Positions 51,992-61,191 of a stretch of DNA of 64,000 nucleotides are shown here, in pieces (the stretch's first letter is position 1; every line of letters begins with the position of its first letter). Location of the stretch: the NCBI GenBank assembly GCA_949505625.1, contig CATBQD010000002.1:62001-126000 (forward strand), in the 5' to 3' direction. The stretch comes from an uncultured Bacilli bacterium (GTDB lineage Bacteria; Bacillota_I; Bacilli_A; RF39; UBA660). Made by a program: the position numbers and the translations under genes. The notes under the pieces were generated by a model, which was given only the letters and a program-made list of their open reading frames with translations, did not search any database and was not told the origin of the DNA.

Positions 51992-53212
51992 ATGAAGATT
52001 GTATTTTATGTAAGTTCTTTTGTAATTGCAATTGGGCTCATTCGAATTTTGGTATGTCTAATAAAAAGAAATAAGATTAAAAATGTTCCTATAAAAGAGG
52101 TAAAAGAAGACGCTAATTTCTGTATTTTAATACCAGCAAGAAATGAATCAAAAGTAATTGAAACATTACTTTCTAGTATTATGAAACAAACATATTTACC
52201 ATCTTCCATTTATGTTGTGGTAGAAGATAATCTGGATCCTACAGTAGAAATTTGCAAAAGATACCAGGCCAATGTATTTGTAAGAACAACGATAGAAGGT
52301 AGAAGAAGAAAAGGATATGCTTTAGATGAAGTGTTAAAAAGTATCAATAAAAACTATGATGCTTATGTTATTTTAGATGCTGATAATATTTTAGATGAAA
52401 ATTTTCTAAAAGAAATGAATGAAACTTATAAAAAAGGATATGATATCGGAGTAGGATATCGTAATTGTAAAAACGGAAATGAAAGTATTTTTGCGGCCAC
52501 TTCTGCTCTCACATTTTCTATGATTAATACTCTTTCTAATGAAGTTCGAGTAAGAAGAAACAAGAATATTACTGTTTCTGGGACAGGTTTTTATATTAGA
52601 GGTAATTGGATAAAAAAATGGAATGGATATCCCTTTCATTCTTTAACAGAAGACTACGAATTAAGTTTGTATGCAACTCTTCATAATATGACTTCTACTT
52701 ATAATGAAAAAGCAATTTTTTATGATGAACAACCAGTTACTTATAAGGAAACTATAAAGCAAAGAGTGAGATGGATTCGAGGATATTTTGATTCTAGAAA
52801 AGAATATGTACCCTTATTAATGAAGGCTTATAAAAATACAGGTTCTATTTCTCAATATCAAGCAACCATTGGAGTAAAACCTTATGTTTGGATTGTGGTT
52901 GGTCTTGTAATTGCTTTTTTCGGTCAATTGGGAATATTATTTTATCAGGCAATCGTTCAAAGTAATTTTGTGTATTCTCTTTCGTTTTTAGGAATTCTAT
53001 TCGGAAGTATTTATGGAGTTTTATTTATTTTTACTTTGATATTATTAATGTTAGAACGAAAAAAGTTGAATTTATGCTTTTCGATGAAATTAAAGGCTTT
53101 ATTTTTTAATCCAATTTTCTTGGTTACATATGTTTATTGTGCTTTAAAAGCGGTTTTAAAAAAAGAGATTACATGGGATACAATCATTCACCAATCCAAT
53201 AATATTAGTTAG
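51992..53212 (+). CDS. Membrane-bound family 2 glycosyltransferase
   Basis: A 406-residue processive-type glycosyltransferase. One N-terminal helix is followed by the GT-A domain (about 40-270): ILIPARNESKVIETLLSSI, AYVILDADNIL (DxD), SLTEDYELS and QRVRWIRG (the Q-x-x-R-W motif of processive enzymes). Two or three C-terminal helices follow. The likely product is a glycolipid or surface polysaccharide; the acceptor is unknown. It follows the CmpB-like gene by three bases. Confidence 0.88.
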   Translation: MKIVFYVSSFVIAIGLIRILVCLIKRNKIKNVPIKEVKEDANFCILIPARNESKVIETLLSSIMKQTYLPSSIYVVVEDNLDPTVEICKRYQANVFVRTTIEGRRRKGYALDEVLKSINKNYDAYVILDADNILDENFLKEMNETYKKGYDIGVGYRNCKNGNESIFAATSALTFSMINTLSNEVRVRRNKNITVSGTGFYIRGNWIKKWNGYPFHSLTEDYELSLYATLHNMTSTYNEKAIFYDEQPVTYKETIKQRVRWIRGYFDSRKEYVPLLMKAYKNTGSISQYQATIGVKPYVWIVVGLVIAFFGQLGILFYQAIVQSNFVYSLSFLGILFGSIYGVLFIFTLILLMLERKKLNLCFSMKLKALFFNPIFLVTYVYCALKAVLKKEITWDTIIHQSNNIS

Positions 53213-53270
53213 AGATGAATAGATAAAAATAAATACGTATTATTAATTTTTGTGTAATAATTATAAAGAT

Positions 53271-53310
53271 AAGTTAGACATTTGTTTTTAATGTTTAACT
53301 TATTTTTTTA
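53271..53310 (+). terminator. Terminator after the glycosyltransferase
   Basis: AAGTTAGACA pairs with TGTTTAACTT (one G-U), followed by seven Ts. Confidence 0.85.
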
Positions 53311-53461
53311 TATATTAGGAAATGAGTGCAATAAAAAGGATATGAGAAAGATATAAGATATAATTAATTAGGGAGCAGCAAACTAATATTGATAAATTTA
53401 TTAAAAATATAAGATTTTATTTTGTATCAAAGTGAAAATTATAAAAAATAGGAGGTTTTAA

Positions 53462-54295
53462 ATGAATCAAATAAAAGAATGCAATGAAAATATTTTTGAG
53501 AGTATAAGACATATTGATGAATATGGCAATGAATATTGGAATGCAAGAGAATTGATGCTATTACTTGAATATAGCAAGTGGGAAAACTTTCATAAAGTTA
53601 TCAAAAGTGTAATGATTGCATGTGAAAAAAGCAATTATCGCATTGAGGATTGGCTTCCCGAAGTCAGGAAGCCAATCATAAGTGGGAAAGGTAGAAAAAG
53701 CTTTATAGTTGATTATAAATTGTCTAGGTATGCTTGTTATTTGATAGCACAGAATGGGGATAGTAGGAAAACTGTAATTGCGCTTGCCCAAACTTATTTT
53801 GCAATTCAAACCAGAAAACAAGAAATTAGTGAAAAAGAATATGGAATGCTTACTGAAGACGAAAAAAGATTTTATCAAAGAAACTTAACAAAAAAAGGAA
53901 ATTATTCTTTAAATAGAATAGCTATACAATCAGGCGTTAAGAATTTAGATAAATTTCATAATGCTGGTTATAGAGGCTTATATAATGGTGAGACAGCAGA
54001 TGATATTGCAAAGAGAAAGAGTTTAAGATATCGAGAAGATATTTTAGACAATATGGGAAGTGAAGAATTAGCTGATAATCTATTTCGCATTGTGCAAACT
54101 GAATCCAAATTAAAAAATGAAAAAATTGATAATGAATTTGATGCAAATATTACTCATTATGAAGTTGGAAGAGCAGTAAGAGAAACAATTGAGAAACTAG
54201 GAGGTACAATGCCAGAAGAATTACCAACTCCTAAAAAATCATTAAAAGAATTAGAAAAAGAAAATAAAGCTAAGTTGAATTTTGTATCATATTAA
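53462..54295 (+). CDS. dinD: DNA damage-inducible protein D (DinD-like)
   Basis: A 277-residue protein with the DinD layout: an N-terminal BRO-like domain (EYWNARELMLLLEYSKWENFHK), KPIISGKGRKSFIVDYKLSRYACYLIAQN, and FYQRNLTKKGNYSLNRIA, then a C-terminal HYEVGRAVRETIEKLGG. In Escherichia coli DinD is SOS-induced and inhibits RecA strand exchange. GGAGG precedes the ATG. I found no Gram-positive LexA box in the 249-base upstream gap, so SOS control is not shown. dinD genes often sit in variable regions. Confidence 0.88.
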   Translation: MNQIKECNENIFESIRHIDEYGNEYWNARELMLLLEYSKWENFHKVIKSVMIACEKSNYRIEDWLPEVRKPIISGKGRKSFIVDYKLSRYACYLIAQNGDSRKTVIALAQTYFAIQTRKQEISEKEYGMLTEDEKRFYQRNLTKKGNYSLNRIAIQSGVKNLDKFHNAGYRGLYNGETADDIAKRKSLRYREDILDNMGSEELADNLFRIVQTESKLKNEKIDNEFDANITHYEVGRAVRETIEKLGGTMPEELPTPKKSLKELEKENKAKLNFVSY

Positions 54296-54371
54296 TATGA
54301 TAAATTTCTCATTCGTTTACTTTTTTAATGCCATATGATACAATAATTTTAGAAATAAAGGTAGTGGAAGC

Positions 54372-55556
54372 ATGTCAAAGAATTATCAGTCATTATTTAG
54401 CTTAAGACTTTTAAAAAGTATTATTGGTATATTTACAAGTAATTTTTTAGTTCTTTATTTTTTAGAATTAAATAATCAAAATATTTTACCTCTTGGAATT
54501 TATTATATTGTTGTATATCTTACTATATTTTTAACCATCTTTTTTGTTAGAAATATTTGTAAAACAGAAAAGAGAATTTATTTACTTCGCATTGGAATTT
54601 TATTAAATTTTATTTATTTTTTATTACTTGCTATATTAAAAGAAAAAATTATTTCTTATGTTTGGTTAATTGGTTTAGTTTATGGATTAGAAGAAGGATT
54701 CTATTATTCCATTTATAATAACTTTGAATCTACAGGAATTAATAATGAAGAACGTGCTAAATTTATTGGTTCTTATACTGCTTGGAATGCAATACTCGGA
54801 ATGCTGATTCCAATCTTCTTTGGTTCTTTAATCAGTGCAGAAGGATTTGGAAAGGGTGTAATTGTTGTTCTTGTTTTAGTAGTTTTTCAAATTGCTTGTT
54901 CTTTGATATTTAAAGATTCTCATGTTCCAAAAGCAAATAAAACAAACTTAAAAAAATATGCTGAATTAGTAGAACGAAAGACTTGTATTCAAAAATCTTA
55001 TTTGTTATCCATTTTTGAAGGATTTATTTATAATGGAGCTTTCAGTAGTATTATTACTGTTTATGTAATTAAAGTATTTAATGGAAGCTTTGAACTAGGT
55101 ATCTTTACAGCACTTTTTAGTATTGTCACTTGTATTTGTGGAATTTTATTTGCTAAAAAAGTAAGAGAACAAGACTATCAAAAATTATTAAAATTTTCTA
55201 CTTTTTTTATGATAGTAGGTACTATTTTTATCATGATTGCTTGTAATCCTTTTACTGTTATTTTGTTTAATTTCTTTCAATCTTTTTCAAAATCTTTGAT
55301 GACTCTTATCAATGAAAAAAATAAGTTTGATATTACCAATTTATCAGAGATTAAAAATAAATATAAAGAAGAATATTTTTTAGGGGTAGAGGGATTTTTG
55401 ATGATTGGAAGAATTATGAGTTATGGAATTTTCATTTTACTTTCTTTTGCAACGACAACAATGGAAACCAATCTTATTTTAGCGCTTTTTATGCTTTTCA
55501 TATTTTGTTTAGGAGCTTCTGCTATTTCCCTTAATAAAGAAAGGAGAAATCTATGA
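54372..55556 (+). CDS. MFS transporter
   Basis: A 394-residue membrane protein with about twelve helices in two groups, separated by a basic loop at about residues 190-205 (KANKTNLKKYAELVERK). It has the general shape of the major facilitator superfamily (GSYTAWNAILGMLIP, KSYLLSIFEGFIYNGAF); no substrate motif is recognisable. Its stop overlaps the lipase gene (ATGA), so the two are coupled. Confidence 0.8.
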   Translation: MSKNYQSLFSLRLLKSIIGIFTSNFLVLYFLELNNQNILPLGIYYIVVYLTIFLTIFFVRNICKTEKRIYLLRIGILLNFIYFLLLAILKEKIISYVWLIGLVYGLEEGFYYSIYNNFESTGINNEERAKFIGSYTAWNAILGMLIPIFFGSLISAEGFGKGVIVVLVLVVFQIACSLIFKDSHVPKANKTNLKKYAELVERKTCIQKSYLLSIFEGFIYNGAFSSIITVYVIKVFNGSFELGIFTALFSIVTCICGILFAKKVREQDYQKLLKFSTFFMIVGTIFIMIACNPFTVILFNFFQSFSKSLMTLINEKNKFDITNLSEIKNKYKEEYFLGVEGFLMIGRIMSYGIFILLSFATTTMETNLILALFMLFIFCLGASAISLNKERRNL

Positions 55557-56479
55557 AAATAGAAACCATTCAGTCTAAAAAAGATAACTTAAAGTTAGAG
55601 CTTGCAATTATAGAACCAAAACAAAATCCAATTGGAATTGTACAAATTTCTCATGGTATGGCAGAACATAAAGAACGTTATTTTCCTTTTATGGAGTTTT
55701 TAGCCAAACATGGTTATATTGCAGTTATTCATGACCACAGAGGACATGGAAATAGTGTGAAAAGAAAAGAGGACTTGGGATATTTTTATACTAGAGATAG
55801 TGCTTATATTGTAGATGATTTATATCAAGTAACTGAATACATAAAAGAAAAGTATCCAAATTTAGAAGTTGCATTATTTAGCCATAGTATGGGAACTTTA
55901 GTATCTAGATGCTATATTGAAAAGTATGATAAAGAAATTAAAAAGTTAATTTTATGTGGACCTCCAACAAAGAATAATCTTGTAGATATTGGAATCTTGA
56001 GTGCAAAATTGATGATTTTATTAAATGGAGAGCATCATAGAAGTAATTTATTACAAAAACTAACATTTGGTAGTTATAATCAAGGTTATAAGATAGAAAA
56101 TAGTTGGGTTTGTTCTGATGAACATTCGGTAGAACAATATAATAAAGATGAGCTTTGTGGTTATATCTTTACAAATAATGGTTTCTTAAATTTATATCAA
56201 CTAATGAAGCAGGCTTATAAAAAGAAAAACTTTAAAGTTCAAAATGAGAGATTAAGTATTTTTATGATAGCAGGAGAAAAAGACCCTGTTATTCAAAGTA
56301 ACAAGAAATTTGAACAATTAAAACAATTTTTAAATGAAGTTGGATATCAAAAAATCTCTACAAAATTGTATTCAAATAGACGTCATGAGATTTTAAATGG
56401 TTTATCAAAAGAGGAAGTCTATCAAGATGTTTTGGAGTTTCTAAAAGATAATGAAATAGAGGAGAAATATGAGAAATAA
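55553..56479 (+). CDS. Alpha/beta hydrolase, monoacylglycerol lipase-like
   Basis: A 308-residue lysophospholipase/monoacylglycerol lipase type enzyme. It has [29 protein letters not shown], nucleophile elbow [23 protein letters not shown] (Asp) and RRHEILNG (His). These enzymes cleave monoacylglycerols or lysophospholipids. It overlaps the MFS gene at its start and the rubredoxin gene at its end. Confidence 0.88.
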   Translation: MKIETIQSKKDNLKLELAIIEPKQNPIGIVQISHGMAEHKERYFPFMEFLAKHGYIAVIHDHRGHGNSVKRKEDLGYFYTRDSAYIVDDLYQVTEYIKEKYPNLEVALFSHSMGTLVSRCYIEKYDKEIKKLILCGPPTKNNLVDIGILSAKLMILLNGEHHRSNLLQKLTFGSYNQGYKIENSWVCSDEHSVEQYNKDELCGYIFTNNGFLNLYQLMKQAYKKKNFKVQNERLSIFMIAGEKDPVIQSNKKFEQLKQFLNEVGYQKISTKLYSNRRHEILNGLSKEEVYQDVLEFLKDNEIEEKYEK

Positions 56480-57065
56480 AACAATTACAAGGAAAATTAC
56501 ACAAGGAATGTATGTGTTAACAACAAAAGATGGTGGATGTGTTGTAGATGCAGTATCACAAATTAGTGCAGGAGAAAATCCGCTTATTTCTGTAGCAGTT
56601 ATGAAGAAAAATTATACAAATGAATTGCTTCATAAAAATGATAGATTCGCACTTTCTATTATTGGAATGAATACAAATCCTGAAATTATTAAAACGTTTG
56701 GATTAAATTCAATGAGGGATATCAATAAATTTGAAAAAACAAAAATGGAAGAAATAGAAGAGATTCCAATTGTAGAAGATTCCTTAGGATATATGATTTT
56801 AGAAAAAATGGATATGATAGAAAATGATACACACACTTTGGTGATTGGAAAATTGATAGAAGCAGATGTATTTAAAAATGAAGAAGCTATGAGTTATGGG
56901 TATTATCAAGAACATAAAGAAGAGTTATTAAAAGTAAAAACAGAAGAAGGAAAAACAGCTTTTATTTGTACGGTTTGCGGATATGTATATTATGGAGAAG
57001 AATTACCTGACGATTTTGTGTGTCCTATCTGTGGAGTTGGAAAAGAATTATTTCGAAAACAATAG
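56469..57065 (+). CDS. High-molecular-weight rubredoxin (flavin reductase-like domain plus rubredoxin)
   Basis: A 198-residue redox protein. Residues 1-150 form an FMN-binding flavin reductase-like domain ([23 protein letters not shown]). Residues 160-198 form a rubredoxin with [12 protein letters not shown] and [11 protein letters not shown] ligating one iron. In anaerobes such proteins pass electrons to flavodiiron proteins that reduce oxygen or nitric oxide, which points to an anaerobic or microaerophilic host. GAGGAG lies seven bases before the ATG, within the lipase gene end. Confidence 0.9.
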   Translation: MRNKTITRKITQGMYVLTTKDGGCVVDAVSQISAGENPLISVAVMKKNYTNELLHKNDRFALSIIGMNTNPEIIKTFGLNSMRDINKFEKTKMEEIEEIPIVEDSLGYMILEKMDMIENDTHTLVIGKLIEADVFKNEEAMSYGYYQEHKEELLKVKTEEGKTAFICTVCGYVYYGEELPDDFVCPICGVGKELFRKQ

Positions 57066-57110
57066 TTCTTTTTTCTTTCCTATGATATACTAAAATATAA
57101 GGTGATAGGA

Positions 57111-57515
57111 ATGAAAGCAATAACCATAAAACAACCTTGGGCAACATTAATAGCAGAAGGCTATAAAAAGTATGAATTTAGGACTTGGAGAACAAAATAT
57201 CGTGGGGAAATACTCATTCATGCTGGTAAGGGAATTGATAAAAAAGCAGTGGAGAGATTTAAACATTTGAATTTAAATTATCCAATTGGTCAAATCATTG
57301 CTAAAGCGGACCTTACGGATTGTGTTAAAGTAGATGATAGATTAAGAGAAGAATTAAAAAAGATTGATTCTATTGTATATAAAGGGGTTATTGATAAAAC
57401 TTCTAATGATTGGGATGGATATGGATTTCAATTAGAAAATGTTCAAAAAATAAAACCAATTGAAATAAATGGCAAATTAAGCTTATGGGATTATGATGGT
57501 GATTTAGAAATATGA
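57111..57515 (+). CDS. ASCH domain protein
   Basis: A 134-residue protein with the PUA-like ASCH signature: ITIKQPWATLIAEGYKKYEFRTW, KYRGEILIHAGK and PIGQIIAKADLTDCV. ASCH proteins are RNA-binding or act as small RNA/nucleoside hydrolases. The ATG at 57111 follows AAGGTGATAGG. It overlaps the next gene (ATGA), beginning a three-gene run of RNA-related folds. Confidence 0.85.
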   Translation: MKAITIKQPWATLIAEGYKKYEFRTWRTKYRGEILIHAGKGIDKKAVERFKHLNLNYPIGQIIAKADLTDCVKVDDRLREELKKIDSIVYKGVIDKTSNDWDGYGFQLENVQKIKPIEINGKLSLWDYDGDLEI

Positions 57516-58165
57516 TAATAGAAGAAGAAATTTTTGAAACTGCACATTATGAAGAAACTAAACTTTTAAATTATGGATTTAAGAAACAAAAGCAAAATTT
57601 CTATTATGAAACTACAATTTATAATGGAGAATTTTCTGTAGAGATTACTATCACTGAAGCAGGAAAAGTAAATGGTAGAATGATAGAGTGTTGTTCTAAT
57701 GAAGAATTCTTTAATTTTAGATTGAATACAGATGGTGCTTTTCTAAATAGTTTAAAAGAAGAATATATAAAATTATTAGAGGATATTAAAGAAAATTGCT
57801 TTCAATATACAAAGAAGAAAAATTATTGGGTTGTTCCTGCTAGTGTAACTAGATATGATGTCATATCGCATTTTGAAAATTATGATACAATTACTTGGAG
57901 ACAAAGAGCAGATATAAAGTTACAGGATATCGTTTATATTTATATTGGCAGTCCAATTTCTTCTATTATGTTTCAGTGTGAAGCAATAAAAGTAAATTTT
58001 GTAGGAGAACATCAAAATACGATGGAATTAAAATTAATAGAAAAATATGAAGCTGGTATTTATTCGTTAGAAAAACTTAAAAACTATGATTTGAGAGCAA
58101 TTAGAGGTACTAGAAGAATGCCAGAAAAAGCTTTAGATTTTTTAAATAGAAAAGAGGAAAAATAA
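57512..58165 (+). CDS. EVE/PUA-like domain protein with an extra N-terminal domain
   Basis: A 217-residue protein. The C-terminal part (about 105-210) has the EVE pattern: NYWVVPASVTRYDVISHFEN, TWRQRADIKLQDIVYIYIG and IMFQCEAIKV. EVE domains read modified bases in DNA or RNA. The N-terminal 100 residues are a strand-rich domain (VEITITEAGKVNGRMIECC) resembling MmcQ/YjbR-like proteins, with low certainty. It overlaps both neighbours, so the three genes are co-translated. Confidence 0.72.
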   Translation: MIIEEEIFETAHYEETKLLNYGFKKQKQNFYYETTIYNGEFSVEITITEAGKVNGRMIECCSNEEFFNFRLNTDGAFLNSLKEEYIKLLEDIKENCFQYTKKKNYWVVPASVTRYDVISHFENYDTITWRQRADIKLQDIVYIYIGSPISSIMFQCEAIKVNFVGEHQNTMELKLIEKYEAGIYSLEKLKNYDLRAIRGTRRMPEKALDFLNRKEEK

Positions 58166-58554
58166 TGGAACAAGAAATGAATGAAATAAATGTAGAAACA
58201 GAACCTTTATTTGAGGAATATGTTGATTTTGAAACTTTTAGCAAGTCTGATTTTAGGGCTGTTAAAATTAAGGATTGTAAAGCTGTCTTAAAAAGTAAAA
58301 AATTATTAGAATTTACTTTAGATGATGGGACAGGAATCGATAGAACAATTTTAAGTGGGATTCATGCTTTTTATGAGCCAGAAGAATTAATTGGAAAAAC
58401 GGCGATTGCCATTTTAAACTTGCCACCTAGAAATATGATGGGAATTGATTCTTGTGGAATGCTGATTTCTGCTGTTCATAGTGAAAATGGAGAAGAAAAA
58501 CTACATCTTCTTTTGGTAGATGATAGTATTCCAGCAGGTGCAAAATTATATTAA
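58165..58554 (+). CDS. tRNA-binding (EMAP/Trbp111-like) domain protein
   Basis: A 129-residue OB-fold protein: FETFSKSDFRAVKIKDCKAV, LLEFTLDDGTG, IDRTILSGIHAFYEPEEL, LPPRNMMGIDSCGMLISA. This is the free-standing form of the tRNA-binding domain found at the end of methionyl-tRNA synthetase and in CsaA. The start overlaps the EVE stop. It probably binds tRNA or assists synthetases; no proof here. Confidence 0.85.
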   Translation: MEQEMNEINVETEPLFEEYVDFETFSKSDFRAVKIKDCKAVLKSKKLLEFTLDDGTGIDRTILSGIHAFYEPEELIGKTAIAILNLPPRNMMGIDSCGMLISAVHSENGEEKLHLLLVDDSIPAGAKLY

Positions 58555-58596
58555 ATAGATATAAGCTTTGATAAGAAATTATGAAAGCTTATTTTA

Positions 58597-58614
58597 TATT
58601 ACAATATTGTAATA
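58597..58614. promoter_or_regulatory. Perfect 18-bp palindrome upstream of the two-component operon
   Basis: TATTACAATATTGTAATA is fully self-complementary and lies 20 bases before the TATAAT (58635-58640) of the response regulator gene. TTACA/TGTAA half-sites are used by several Gram-positive regulators, including BlaI/MecI and Bce-type response regulators. Which protein binds is unknown. Confidence 0.7.
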
Positions 58615-58658
58615 TAGAAAAAATGAGTTTGTGCTATAATAAAAAAAGAGGGGATATG

Positions 58659-59330
58659 ATGAAAAAAATACTCATTGTAGAAGATGATGAATCAATTAGA
58701 ATAGAGTTGTCAGAATTGTTACAAGCATCTGGATATGAGCCAGTAATGGTTACAGATTTTGAAAATGTAGAGACTGAAATTCTAAAAAAAAATCCAGATT
58801 TAATTTTATTAGATATTAATATTCCTTATGTTAATGGTGAAATATTGCTTCAAAAAATTAGAAAAAATATGGATACACCTGTTATTATGGTAACCAGTAA
58901 AAATACAGAAGCAGATGAATTATTATCTATGATGTATGGAGCAGATGATTATATTACAAAGCCATATAATCCTAATATTTTATTGTTTCGTATTGCCAAT
59001 ATTTTTAAAAGGCAAAATAAAAATGAAGAGGTTTTTTCCTATTTTGATATTGATATTGATAAAGAGCGTGGAATTTTAAGAAAAAATGGAGTAGAGGTAT
59101 TTCTTACTAAAAATGAGATGCTGATTTTCTCTTACTTAGTGATGCATAAAAATGAAATTGTCACTAGAGATGAATTGATGACTACATTATGGGATAGTGC
59201 TTTTTATATTAATGATAATGCTCTTACAGTAAACATTAGTAGATTAAGAGCAAAATTAAAAGAAATTGGATATGAAAATGCAATTGAGACTAGAAAAGGT
59301 TATGGGTATATCTTACATGAAATTTTCTAA
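58659..59330 (+). CDS. Bce/Yxd-type response regulator
   Basis: An OmpR-family regulator of 223 residues. The receiver has Asp9/Asp10, phospho-acceptor Asp52 in LLDINIP and Lys in YITKPYNP; the winged helix starts at about 130, with LTKNEMLIFSYLVMHKNEIVTRDELM and RKGYGYI. The ATG at 58659 suits GAGGGG best; 58656 is equally in frame. The order regulator-kinase-ATPase-permease-YxeA matches yxdJKLM-yxeA of Bacillus subtilis, which responds to cationic peptides. Confidence 0.88.
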   Translation: MKKILIVEDDESIRIELSELLQASGYEPVMVTDFENVETEILKKNPDLILLDINIPYVNGEILLQKIRKNMDTPVIMVTSKNTEADELLSMMYGADDYITKPYNPNILLFRIANIFKRQNKNEEVFSYFDIDIDKERGILRKNGVEVFLTKNEMLIFSYLVMHKNEIVTRDELMTTLWDSAFYINDNALTVNISRLRAKLKEIGYENAIETRKGYGYILHEIF

Positions 59331-60336
59331 TTATGTAAAAGATAAATGGTATGCTATCCTTTTATATTTCTTTTTTACGTTTCTTTTTCTTTTATTATTT
59401 TTTGCTTTTAAATTAAAAATGCAGTTAATTGTTATATTTTTAACTTTATATTTTCTCTTTTTTTCTCTTTTATTATTGATTGATTTTTTTAGAAAAAAAT
59501 CTTTTTATCAGAAGCTTTTGTTCCAAATAAAAGAATTAGACCAAAGTTATCTCATTACAGAACTATTAGAAGAACCAAATTTTTATGAAGGAAAACTTTT
59601 TTATCAAGCACTTTATGAAATTAATAAATCGATGATAGAAAATATTAAAAACTATGAATATCAAACTAATGATTTTAAAGAGTATATTGAAATGTGGATT
59701 CATGAAGTGAAAATCCCAATTTCTAGTTTGGTTTTAATGGCTCATAATCATAAAGAAAAGTTTCCTGTGAAGGCAACAGAACAAATGAAAAGAATAGAAG
59801 ATTATGTAGAACAAATCCTTTATTATGTAAGGAGTGAAAATGCTCATAAAGATTATTTAATTAACGAAGTATCTTTGGAAAAAGTAATTGCATCAGTAGC
59901 ACTTAGAAATAAAGATGATTTATTAGAAAATCATATTGATTTTATTGTATCTTGCCATGGAGAAACCGTATTAACAGATTCAAAATGGCTAGAATTTATA
60001 TGTAATCAAATTATTAATAACAGTATTAAATATAAGGATGAAAAAAAAGAATCTTATATTAAAATAACGGTTAAGAAAGAAAAACAAAATACCATATTAG
60101 AAATAGAAGATAATGGAATAGGAATACCAAAAACAGATATAAAAAGAGTATTTGATAAATCATTTACTGGATATAATGGAAGAATCAAAAAACATTCTAC
60201 TGGAATGGGCTTGTTTATTGCAAAAAAATTATGTAAGAAGCTTGGGTCCAAAATAGAAATTGAGTCGATTCAAAATGTTTATGCAAAGGTTTCTATTTTC
60301 TTTTATGAGAATACTTATTATGATGTTTTAAAGTAA
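59317..60336 (+). CDS. Intramembrane-sensing histidine kinase (BceS/YxdK type)
   Basis: A 339-residue kinase with two membrane helices close together at residues about 12-53 and almost no outside loop, the hallmark of intramembrane-sensing kinases that rely on a partner ABC permease. The H box reads EMWIHEVKIPISSL. The ATPase part has NQIINNSIKY, EDNGIGIP, VFDKSFTGYNGR and STGMGLFIAK. The start overlaps the regulator gene by 14 bases; ATG at 59302 would add five residues. Confidence 0.87.
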   Translation: MKFSNYVKDKWYAILLYFFFTFLFLLLFFAFKLKMQLIVIFLTLYFLFFSLLLLIDFFRKKSFYQKLLFQIKELDQSYLITELLEEPNFYEGKLFYQALYEINKSMIENIKNYEYQTNDFKEYIEMWIHEVKIPISSLVLMAHNHKEKFPVKATEQMKRIEDYVEQILYYVRSENAHKDYLINEVSLEKVIASVALRNKDDLLENHIDFIVSCHGETVLTDSKWLEFICNQIINNSIKYKDEKKESYIKITVKKEKQNTILEIEDNGIGIPKTDIKRVFDKSFTGYNGRIKKHSTGMGLFIAKKLCKKLGSKIEIESIQNVYAKVSIFFYENTYYDVLK

Positions 60337-60360
60337 CCTTACAGTTTTGTAAGGTTTTTG
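60335..60360 (+). terminator. Terminator between kinase and transporter genes
   Basis: AACCTTACA / TGTAAGGTT perfect stem, loop GTTT, then Ts. It would split the operon, so the transporter may have its own regulated promoter after 60361. Confidence 0.82.
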
Positions 60361-60423
60361 TAAGGGAAAACAAACGACAAAAATAATGATTTACTTTATG
60401 ATGTTTATGAAAGGAGTTATATT

Positions 60424-61191
60424 ATGGAACCAATTTTAAAAATTGATAAAATTGAAAAATATTATGGTAGTAGGTCGTCTCTGACAAAAGCGATAGATAA
60501 TTTATCTTTTACTGTAGAAAAGGGAGAATTTGTAGCGATTATGGGAGCTAGTGGAAGTGGAAAAACAACCCTTCTTAATTGTATTTCTACAATTGATAGA
60601 GTGACTAGTGGACATATTTATGTTGGAGGAGAGGACATTACAAAATTAAAAGGTTCTTCTTTAAATCGTTTTAGAAGAGAGGAATTAGGATTTATTTTTC
60701 AAGATTTTAATTTGTTAGATACTTTAACAGCTTATGAGAACATTGCTTTAGCGCTTTCTATTCAAAATATAAAGACAAATGAAATAGAAGCGCGTATTAA
60801 AAAAGTCGCAGAAGAATTAGATATTAAAAGTGTTTTAAACAAATATCCTTATCAAATGAGTGGTGGACAAAAACAACGTGTAGCTTCTGCTAGAGCGATT
60901 ATTACAAATCCAAAATTAATTTTGGCAGATGAACCAACAGGAGCACTTGATTCAAAATCTTCTAAAATGTTACTAGAAAGATTTAATCATTTGAATGATG
61001 CTTTAGATGCAACGATTTTAATGGTTACTCACGATGCCTTCACAGCTAGTTATGCGAAAAGAGTTATTTTTATTAAAGATGGTAAAGTATTTAATGAGTT
61101 TGAACGAGGAAATGATTCTAGAAAAGAATTCTTTGATAAGATCATTGATGTTGTAACACTTCTAGGAGGAGATTTAAATGATGCTCTTTAA
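60424..61191 (+). CDS. Bce/Yxd-type ABC transporter ATP-binding protein
   Basis: A 255-residue ATPase of the MacB/BceA group. Walker A is GASGSGKTT, the Q-loop [12 protein letters not shown], the signature [10 protein letters not shown], Walker [13 protein letters not shown] and the switch His in MVTHDAF. With the large permease it forms a complex that frees lipid II-cycle intermediates from peptide antibiotics and signals to the kinase. AAAGGAG precedes the ATG; it overlaps the permease gene by 14 bases. Confidence 0.92.
   Translation: MEPILKIDKIEKYYGSRSSLTKAIDNLSFTVEKGEFVAIMGASGSGKTTLLNCISTIDRVTSGHIYVGGEDITKLKGSSLNRFRREELGFIFQDFNLLDTLTAYENIALALSIQNIKTNEIEARIKKVAEELDIKSVLNKYPYQMSGGQKQRVASARAIITNPKLILADEPTGALDSKSSKMLLERFNHLNDALDATILMVTHDAFTASYAKRVIFIKDGKVFNEFERGNDSRKEFFDKIIDVVTLLGGDLNDAL

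Noticed and set aside
53213..53461. LexA/SOS box upstream of dinD
   Set aside because: No CGAAC-N4-GTTCG-like site was found in the gap.
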